Assembly: GCA_002353575.1 (NCBI GenBank)
Contig: DEJQ01000007.1
Coordinates: 1 to 11,966, forward strand
Source: Prevotellaceae bacterium UBA2744
Lineage (GTDB): Bacteria > Bacteroidota > Bacteroidia > Bacteroidales > Bacteroidaceae
Length of the DNA stretch: 11,966 nucleotides
Direction: 5' to 3'
How positions within the stretch are numbered: position 1 is the first letter of the stretch; every line of letters starts with the position of its first letter. The notes under the pieces were generated by a model, which did not search any database, was not told the DNA's origin, and saw only the letters and a list, made by a program, of their open reading frames with translations. Below are positions 6,765-11,966 of this stretch, piece after piece. The position numbers and the translations under genes are program-made.

Positions 6765-8138
6765 ATGTACACAAGAAGAAGGAGCAGCGAGGTAGCTGTA
6801 GGCAAGGTTAAGATAGGCGGTGAGAACCCTATCCGCATCCAGTCGATGGCAAACACATCGACAATGGACACAGAAGGCAGTGTAGCGCAAGCCATGCGCA
6901 TAGTAGATGCCGGCGGCGAGATAGTCCGTTTTACCACACAAGGTCAGCGCGAAGCCCAGAATATGCAAAACATAAAGGACGGCCTGCGTGCGGCTGGATA
7001 TGATGTCCCTTTGGTGGCTGACGTGCATTTCAATGCTGCCGTGGCTGACACTGCAGCTACAATCTGCGAGAAGGTACGTATCAATCCCGGTAACTATGTA
7101 GATCCGGCACGTACATTCAAGAGTCTGGAATATACTGACGAGGAATATGCCGATGAAATCAAGAAGATAGAAAGCCGCTTCGTGCCATTCCTGAATATAT
7201 GCAAGGAGCACGACACTGCTATCCGCATAGGAGTGAACCACGGTTCGCTGTCGGATCGCATCATGTCGCGATACGGTGACACGCCGGCAGGCATGGTGGA
7301 GTCGTGCATGGAATTCCTGCGTATCTGCGTGAAGGAACATTTCAGCAACGTGGTCATCTCCATCAAGGCAAGCAACACAGTAGTCATGGTACGCACGGTA
7401 CGCCTGCTCGTAAGCGAAATGGAGAAGGAAGGCATGGCGTTTCCGCTGCACCTTGGGGTGACAGAGGCAGGAGAAGGAGAAGACGGAAGGATAAAGAGTG
7501 CAGTGGGCATAGGAGCCCTGCTCTGCGAAGGTATTGGCGACACGATAAGAGTAAGTCTTTCTGAAGCACCAGAGAAAGAAATACCCGTAGCCAGGAAACT
7601 GGTTGAAATGATTCCTGAGTGTGCAAAGATAAGAGAAGAAGTCAGGGCAAGCATCAGCGACGACACAGTAATGCTGAGCCTCAACGAGGAGAAGTGGGAA
7701 GACCTGCAACTGAAGGCTTCAATGGCTACTGGCGCACTTTTCATCGACGGATTGGCACATAAGCTGGAAATCCAGAACCCCGGATTCACGAAGGAACAGC
7801 TGACTGACCTTGCCGATTCGATACTGCAGGCTGCAAGAGTAAAGTTCGTAAAGACTGAATACATCTCATGTCCCGGCTGCGGACGGACTCTGTATAATCT
7901 GGAAGAGACCATTGCCAAGATAAAGGAGGCTACGAAGCACCTCGTGGGACTGAAGATAGGCATCATGGGATGCATCGTGAACGGTCCGGGCGAGATGGCA
8001 GATGCCGACTACGGATATGTAGGTGCCGGAGTAGGTAAGATAAGTCTGTACAAGGGCAAACAGTGTATCGAGAAGAATATACCAGAGGAGGAAGCTGTAA
8101 GCAGGCTGCTGGATCTGATAAACAGCGACCAGGAATAG
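6765..8138 (+). CDS. ispG: 4-hydroxy-3-methylbut-2-enyl diphosphate synthase (IspG/GcpE), mid-length form
   Basis: 457 residues. It converts MEcPP to HMBPP, the penultimate step of the MEP isoprenoid pathway, using a [4Fe-4S] cluster. The TIM-barrel half spans about 1-280 (IRIQSMANTSTMDT, VADVHFN, RINPGNYVDP, GVNHGSLSDR, LGVTEAGEGEDGR, GDTIRVSLSEAP). The cluster domain has C369 and C372 (CPGC), C403 and E410 (GCIVNGPGE), with the same spacing from the third Cys to the Glu as in the E. coli enzyme. It belongs to the lineage with an extra insert (A*) domain, shown by the 118-145 segment (LEYTDEEYADEIKKIE). However, Bacteroides members are about 610 residues, and here the insert is only about 80 residues (284-365), with its end kept (LQLKASMATGALFIDGL). 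All catalytic residues are present, so it should be active. Confidence 0.96.
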   Translation: MYTRRRSSEVAVGKVKIGGENPIRIQSMANTSTMDTEGSVAQAMRIVDAGGEIVRFTTQGQREAQNMQNIKDGLRAAGYDVPLVADVHFNAAVADTAATICEKVRINPGNYVDPARTFKSLEYTDEEYADEIKKIESRFVPFLNICKEHDTAIRIGVNHGSLSDRIMSRYGDTPAGMVESCMEFLRICVKEHFSNVVISIKASNTVVMVRTVRLLVSEMEKEGMAFPLHLGVTEAGEGEDGRIKSAVGIGALLCEGIGDTIRVSLSEAPEKEIPVARKLVEMIPECAKIREEVRASISDDTVMLSLNEEKWEDLQLKASMATGALFIDGLAHKLEIQNPGFTKEQLTDLADSILQAARVKFVKTEYISCPGCGRTLYNLEETIAKIKEATKHLVGLKIGIMGCIVNGPGEMADADYGYVGAGVGKISLYKGKQCIEKNIPEEEAVSRLLDLINSDQE

Positions 8139-8156
8139 ACATAGTGCACAGAAATA

Positions 8157-8711
8157 ATGGAAAAGGAAGTGTTACTGCATTCTTGTTGTGCACCATGCTC
8201 GAGTGCCATACTTGAATGGATGCTCTCTAACGGAGTGCGCCCTACCATCTTCTATTGCAATCCGAATATCTTTCCAGAGGAAGAATACAAGATAAGGAAA
8301 CAGGAGATAACGAAATACGCGGAGAAGTTAGGCCTGAAGATTATAGATGATGACTACAACCACGAGGCTTGGCTGGATTTTGTGAAGGGTTACGAGAAAG
8401 AGCCCGAACGCGGAAAACGCTGTCTCATGTGTTTTAAATACCGTCTGCTGCGCTCTGCCCGAAAATGTAAGGAACTGGGACTGGAGGAATTCACCACCAC
8501 CTTGGCATCGAGCCGATGGAAGTCGCTTGACCAGATAACGGAAGCCGGCATATGGGCAGCAGAGCAGGTGGGGGGCGGAGTGCACTTCGACGCCCGCAAC
8601 TGGCGCAAGGGAGGGCTTCAGGAACGCAGGAATCAGTTACTGAAGGAAAACGGTTTCTATAATCAGAGGTATTGCGGGTGCGAGTTTAGCGTACCCAGTG
8701 CTCAGGATTAA
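8157..8711 (+). CDS. queH: Epoxyqueuosine reductase QueH
   Basis: 184 residues. It performs the last step of queuosine synthesis, reducing epoxyqueuosine to queuosine in the wobble position of tRNAs with GUN anticodons, and is the non-homologous alternative to QueG. The cysteine pattern of the family is complete: C10, C11 and C14 (HSCCAPCSS), C89 and C92 (RCLMCF), and C173 and C175 (YCGCEFS), consistent with iron-sulfur and redox roles. YCNPNI at 33-38 and the Trp-Lys-Ser/Asp-Gln segment after ASSR (117-120) are also typical. It starts 18 nt after ispG, an iron-sulfur enzyme gene, and is probably the last gene of the plus-strand run. Its last 26 bp overlap the end of the convergent EnvC-like gene. 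Confidence 0.94.
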   Translation: MEKEVLLHSCCAPCSSAILEWMLSNGVRPTIFYCNPNIFPEEEYKIRKQEITKYAEKLGLKIIDDDYNHEAWLDFVKGYEKEPERGKRCLMCFKYRLLRSARKCKELGLEEFTTTLASSRWKSLDQITEAGIWAAEQVGGGVHFDARNWRKGGLQERRNQLLKENGFYNQRYCGCEFSVPSAQD

Positions 8712-10158
8712 GCAAATTGCTCTCGCGGCGCAGCTGGAAGTGCAGTGTATAATGTCCGTCAGGGTCAGCTCCGATGACTCCAAGGGATTCTTTCGTTTTT
8801 ACTTTCTGTCCCTTGCGTACCGATACGCTCCTCAGTCCTGAATATACACTTATGTAACTGCCATGGCGCAACATGACAATGTAAGACGAACCGTATTGGA
8901 ATATGCTGCTTACTTCACCGTCGAATATGGCACGCGCCATAGCACCCTGCTGGCCACGGATATCTATACCCCTGCTGTTGAGGGTTACGTTGCGCAGGCC
9001 CTGCACATTATACCTACCGAAGTGGCGGGTTATATTGAATCCGCCGGTAACAGGCATAGGCAGACGTCCCTTGTTGGCAGTGAAACTGCTGCTGAGTTTG
9101 TCGTTTGAGTCTGAATATCTGAACTTCTCGATCTTTGTACCGCTATCAGTGGTAGAGGTACTCTGTCCACTCTTCTTTGAAGACTTTGAAGATTTAGTTT
9201 TCTTGGCATTAGCCTCTGCCGCACGACGCGCTTCCTCTTCCTGACGACGGCGTTCGGCTTCAGCACGACGACGACGTTCAGCCTCAATCTCCTCCTGAAT
9301 CAATTTTTCAATCTGGTCGCTTAACTGCTGTTCGCGTCTCTGGTATTCGGCAATCTGCTTATTGACTAACTTGAGATTCTTATTCAGCAAAGTTGCCTTC
9401 GACTCACAATTAGACTTCAGTCTGGCAAGTTGCTTCTGACGAGTCTGCATTGTGCCAAGGTTCATTTTCAATGATGCCTGTGCACCTAACAACTTATTAC
9501 GGGCATTGTTTACTTCCGTCTGTTTATCTTTAATCAGTTCGCCCTGTGCCCGCTGGTATGTGGTGTATTCGCGTATGTAACGCATACGACGGATTATTTG
9601 TGCGAAGTTGTCTGCAGAGAAGATGAAGGTAAGACGCTGCTGCACAGACTGCTGCTTGCGTTGTTGCACAAGAGAACGGGCATATTGCTTGCGACGCAAC
9701 TCGAGCTGAGCCTCAAGACGGGAGAGTTCGGCAGTCATAGAGTCAATGTCTGCCTGCAGGGTCTTTATTTCTATTCCCAGACTGTCGATGGAATGCTGCT
9801 GACGCTTCATCTTGCCGTTTATAACGAGCACACTGTCAAGGTTTGCCTTTATGTTTTTGGTCAGTTGCTTGGCACGCTGCTGTTCAAGCATACGACGACG
9901 CTCAGCTTCTTTCTTCTCATTACGAAGACTGGTCTTCTTATCAACCTTCTTCGCTGCAGTAGTCTTGGCAGTATTCTTTGTAGTCTTGGTAGTCTTTGCT
10001 TTCTTACTTGTAGTCGTTCTTCGACGCTGCGCCTCAGCAGGAGTACAAACTGTGACAAACATAAGGAAGAGCATACAAGAAAATACAAGCTTGTATGCAG
10101 TAGTCAGTCTGGAGTGTCCAAACGAGCCAGTGGCATTATGACGGCTGAAGATGTGCAT
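8686..10158 (-). CDS. EnvC-like murein hydrolase activator: coiled coil plus degenerate LytM domain
   Basis: 490 residues, exported. After a long polar N-region (1-22), a hydrophobic stretch (23-38) and AEA before QRRR give a signal peptide cut near residue 44. Residues 45-78 are rich in Lys and Thr. Heptad-like coiled coil covers about 80-330, interrupted by the conserved FIFSADNFAQIIRRMRYIRE near 176-195 and ending in an Arg/Glu/Ala-rich stretch. The LytM (M23) domain is about 363-488. The zinc ligands are lost: the HxxxD site reads NSRGIDI and the HxH site reads TLHFQLR, so it is probably not a peptidase but an activator of cell-wall amidases during division, as for EnvC. Its ATG overlaps the stop of the DUF4292 gene (TAATG), which supports this start despite the long N-region. 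Confidence 0.88.
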   Translation of the reverse strand: MHIFSRHNATGSFGHSRLTTAYKLVFSCMLFLMFVTVCTPAEAQRRRTTTSKKAKTTKTTKNTAKTTAAKKVDKKTSLRNEKKEAERRRMLEQQRAKQLTKNIKANLDSVLVINGKMKRQQHSIDSLGIEIKTLQADIDSMTAELSRLEAQLELRRKQYARSLVQQRKQQSVQQRLTFIFSADNFAQIIRRMRYIREYTTYQRAQGELIKDKQTEVNNARNKLLGAQASLKMNLGTMQTRQKQLARLKSNCESKATLLNKNLKLVNKQIAEYQRREQQLSDQIEKLIQEEIEAERRRRAEAERRRQEEEARRAAEANAKKTKSSKSSKKSGQSTSTTDSGTKIEKFRYSDSNDKLSSSFTANKGRLPMPVTGGFNITRHFGRYNVQGLRNVTLNSRGIDIRGQQGAMARAIFDGEVSSIFQYGSSYIVMLRHGSYISVYSGLRSVSVRKGQKVKTKESLGVIGADPDGHYTLHFQLRRESNLLNPEHWVR

Positions 10159-10778
10159 TAGAAGTCGGAGAGGCTTTTAAAGAAGTCCACGGCAGAGACC
10201 TTATCATACTTATACGACGGCACAGTATGAGCATCCCAGTCGGATTTATTGTTTTTGTTTGAGAGATTAAGCGTCAGTTCAATATTCTTGCTGCCAAGCG
10301 GGAACTGGAACTGCAGCTGGTCTGTATCCTCCCGTGTAGCCTGTTGCCAGAAATAATTTTCGATGGTCTGATAGTCTATAGCACGATTAGAGTAGCTGTT
10401 CAGTTCATCGTAGGTAAGCACTACGTAGCGTTTGTTGTAGCGGTCGATAAGAAGGATGGAACTGGGGTCAATCTCCAGACGCCCTACTTCGGATATTCCG
10501 AGTATAGGATCGACGAGTGCGACCTGTATTACCTCACCCTTTCGCATACGGAGTGTGCCACCGGTACCGACACTGCTACTATCGAACTTCAACCTGACAC
10601 GCACACGGGCAGTCAGATTCGTCTGAGCTGAAAGGGATGAGTTATCAGACTGTAGCTGATCGGTACTGACCGATGTCTGTGGTTCGGTTACAGAAGATGT
10701 GTCTGCTGCATTTTTGCTGCTTCGGCAAGCAGACAGGAGAGCCGCTGTAAGGAGAAGTAAATATAATTTCTTTGACAT
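10158..10778 (-). CDS. DUF4292 family lipoprotein
   Basis: 206 residues from the ATG at 10778. The signal sequence MSKKLYLLLL... ends in the lipobox LSAC with Cys18 as the lipidated residue, followed by a Ser/Thr/Gln-rich linker (about 19-53) that would tether the folded part to a membrane. The remainder (LTARVRVRLKF, GGTLRMRKGEVIQVAL, EVGRLEIDP, DRYNKRYV) is a beta-rich fold typical of DUF4292, loosely like LolA/LolB-type lipoprotein carriers; that functional link is inference. A start at 10802 (adding MRCLKFKY) is possible but would put a polar extension ahead of a good signal peptide and lies within a predicted leader stem. The gene is coupled by TAATG to the EnvC-like gene, a pairing conserved in Bacteroidales. 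Confidence 0.88.
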   Translation of the reverse strand: MSKKLYLLLLTAALLSACRSSKNAADTSSVTEPQTSVSTDQLQSDNSSLSAQTNLTARVRVRLKFDSSSVGTGGTLRMRKGEVIQVALVDPILGISEVGRLEIDPSSILLIDRYNKRYVVLTYDELNSYSNRAIDYQTIENYFWQQATREDTDQLQFQFPLGSKNIELTLNLSNKNNKSDWDAHTVPSYKYDKVSAVDFFKSLSDF

Positions 10779-10787
10779 ATACTTGAA

Positions 10788-10829
10788 CTTTAGGCACCTC
10801 AAGAATTCCGTAGAAGCAGGAACCTAAAG
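10788..10829 (-). promoter_or_regulatory. Possible leader stem ahead of the DUF4292 gene
   Basis: CTTTAGG (10788-10794) and CCTAAAG (10823-10829) are perfect 7-bp inverted arms 28 nt apart; after a 2-bp mismatch a further CC/GG pair can form, and TTCC/GGAA lies inside. The stem ends 9 nt before the ATG at 10778 and would cover the alternative ATG at 10802. It might affect ribosome access. It lacks a U-run and so is not a terminator. Confidence 0.35.
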
Positions 10830-10851
10830 GCATCAATTTCAATTTTGAGCG

Positions 10852-10859
10852 CAAAGTTA
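10852..10859 (-). promoter_or_regulatory. -7 box for the DUF4292-EnvC operon (TAACTTTG)
   Basis: The minus strand reads TAACTTTG, a full match to TAnnTTTG, giving a start near 10847 and a leader of about 70 nt. No TTTG is present 19-21 nt upstream; that position falls on the -7 box of the opposite promoter at 10883-10890. Confidence 0.5.
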
Positions 10860-10882
10860 GTGATTTATTCATAGAAATATCG

Positions 10883-10890
10883 TACCTTCG
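10883..10890 (+). promoter_or_regulatory. -7 box for asd (TACCTTCG)
   Basis: TACCTTCG is a one-base variant of TAnnTTTG, the same variant as ahead of rpoN. A start near 10895 would give a leader of about 20 nt. The region before the ATG is A/T-only with no Shine-Dalgarno site. Its expected -33 position (10859-10862) overlaps the -7 box of the minus-strand promoter. Confidence 0.5.
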
Positions 10891-10916
10891 CGCGCAAATT
10901 TTAAACAATATATATT

Positions 10917-11927
10917 ATGAAAGTAGCAATTGTTGGCGCAAGCGGCGCCGTGGGACAGGAATTTCTCCGCGTGCTCGACGAGAGGAACTTCCCTCTTGAT
11001 GAATTAGTTTTGTTTGGATCAAGCCGAAGTGCCGGCACAAAATATACCTTCAGAGGCAAGGAATATGAAGTGAAACTTCTGAAGCATGGAGATGACTTCA
11101 AGGATATAGACATTGCATTCACCAGCGCAGGTGCCGGAACCAGCAAGGAGTTTGCTGAGGACATAACTAAGTTTGGTGCAGTAATGATTGACAACTCAAG
11201 TGCATTCCGCATGGACGACGATGTGCCATTGGTAGTGCCTGAGTGCAATGCCGAGGATGCCCTGAACCGCCCACGCGGTATCATCGCAAATCCGAACTGT
11301 ACTACTATCATGATGGTAGTCGTGCTGAAGCCAATCGAGAAACTGAGTCATATCACCCGCATTCACGTAGCAAGCTACCAGAGTGCCAGCGGTGCAGGTG
11401 CAGCTGCCATGGCAGAACTGCAGCAGCAGTATAAGGAACTCGTAGAGGGCAAGGAACCTACAGTGAATAAGTTTGCATATCAGTTGGCATACAACGTAAT
11501 TCCTCAGATTGACGTATTCCAGGACAACGGATATACAAAGGAAGAAATGAAGATGTTCAACGAGACTCGTAAAATCATGCACACAGATGCAAAGTGTTCT
11601 GCCATGTGTGTACGCATCTCTTCACTTCGTGCCCACAGTGAGGCTGTATGGGTAGAGACAGAGAAGCCTATCACCGTAGAAGAGGCTCAGGCAGCTATCG
11701 CAGCAGCAGACGGCGTGACTCTCATCGACGACCCAAAGAATCAGAAATACCCTATGCCACTCTTCACCGCAGGCAAGGACGACGTATATGTAGGACGTGT
11801 ACGCAAGGACCTGGCTAATGAGAACGGTCTTACATTCTGGCTCAGCGGCGACCAAATCAAGAAGGGTGCTGCACTGAACGCAGTACAGATTGCCGAATAC
11901 CTTATCAAGGTAGGAAACGTGAAATAA
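10917..11927 (+). CDS. asd: Aspartate-semialdehyde dehydrogenase (Asd)
   Basis: 336 residues, full length. It reduces aspartyl phosphate to aspartate semialdehyde with NADPH, the branch-point step for lysine/diaminopimelate, threonine and methionine. The Rossmann loop is GASGAVG at residues 7-13, SAGAGTS lies near 70-76, the catalytic thiol is Cys128 in NPNCTT, the substrate-contact segment SASGAG is at 157-162, and the acid/base His240 is in RISSLRAHSE. It stands alone on the plus strand, divergent from the DUF4292-EnvC operon, with 138 bp between the two starts. No terminator can be seen in the 39 bases after it. Codon and base composition resemble the rpoN-queH run. Confidence 0.97.
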   Translation: MKVAIVGASGAVGQEFLRVLDERNFPLDELVLFGSSRSAGTKYTFRGKEYEVKLLKHGDDFKDIDIAFTSAGAGTSKEFAEDITKFGAVMIDNSSAFRMDDDVPLVVPECNAEDALNRPRGIIANPNCTTIMMVVVLKPIEKLSHITRIHVASYQSASGAGAAAMAELQQQYKELVEGKEPTVNKFAYQLAYNVIPQIDVFQDNGYTKEEMKMFNETRKIMHTDAKCSAMCVRISSLRAHSEAVWVETEKPITVEEAQAAIAAADGVTLIDDPKNQKYPMPLFTAGKDDVYVGRVRKDLANENGLTFWLSGDQIKKGAALNAVQIAEYLIKVGNVK

Positions 11928-11966
11928 AGTCGTTTTTACTGACATTCATATAACCGATAAGCCCAA

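Noticed and set aside
6744..7975. Long minus-strand open frames opposite ispG (321 and 293 codons)
   Set aside because: They lie entirely opposite a well-supported gene, their proteins match no family I recognise and are Cys/His/Ser-rich in the way antisense frames of codon-biased genes are.
10788..10829. Terminator between asd and the DUF4292 gene
   Set aside because: The inverted repeat has a long loop and no U-run, and it lies in a divergent region where no gene ends.

Overview
The window looks like a chromosomal segment of a Bacteroidales bacterium, most likely Prevotella/Segatella or a near relative. The evidence is: promoters of the Bacteroidota type (TTTG with TAnnTTTG), A-rich start regions mostly without Shine-Dalgarno sequences, an IspG of the multi-domain Bacteroidetes/plant lineage, a sigma-54 with an acidic Region II, a DUF4292 lipoprotein paired with an EnvC-like protein, and a very large secreted protein ending in a short sorting-like tail of a kind common in Prevotella. 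Most of the window is core genome. No IS element, prophage, CRISPR array, tRNA or rRNA was recognised.

Layout. (1) Positions 1-3407, minus strand: the first 11 codons of a truncated small gene with a strong ribosome binding site, preceded in the same operon by a 1117-residue secreted multi-domain surface protein. (2) Positions 3408-4024: a 617-base divergent intergenic region. It holds a good minus-strand promoter (TTTG-N20-TACCTTTG) with a leader of about 225 nt containing a 20-bp palindrome and a run of eight C, then a 52-bp tandem repeat with internal inverted repeats, then the rpoN start. (3) Positions 4025-8711, plus strand: a tight run of rpoN (sigma-54), a PAP2-like membrane protein, purE (purine synthesis), ispG (MEP isoprenoid pathway) and queH (queuosine tRNA modification). 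Links are a 4-base overlap or short gaps, the longest 48 nt. (4) Positions 8686-10778, minus strand: a DUF4292 lipoprotein followed by an EnvC-like degenerate LytM protein, joined by a TAATG overlap. The envC end overlaps the queH end tail-to-tail by 26 bp. (5) Positions 10779-10916: a compact divergent promoter region. (6) Positions 10917-11927, plus strand: asd, aspartate-semialdehyde dehydrogenase. The last 39 bases hold nothing recognisable.

The genes serve envelope and housekeeping roles rather than one dedicated system. DUF4292 and EnvC are envelope proteins, asd feeds lysine/diaminopimelate as well as threonine and methionine, ispG supplies isoprenoids for undecaprenyl carriers and quinones, and the PAP2-like protein may act on lipid phosphates. 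The most unusual points are a naturally shortened IspG insert domain, the architecture and leader of the large secreted protein together with its truncated partner gene, and the regularly spaced palindromic repeats upstream of rpoN. I did not find convincing evidence of a new defence or mobile system.
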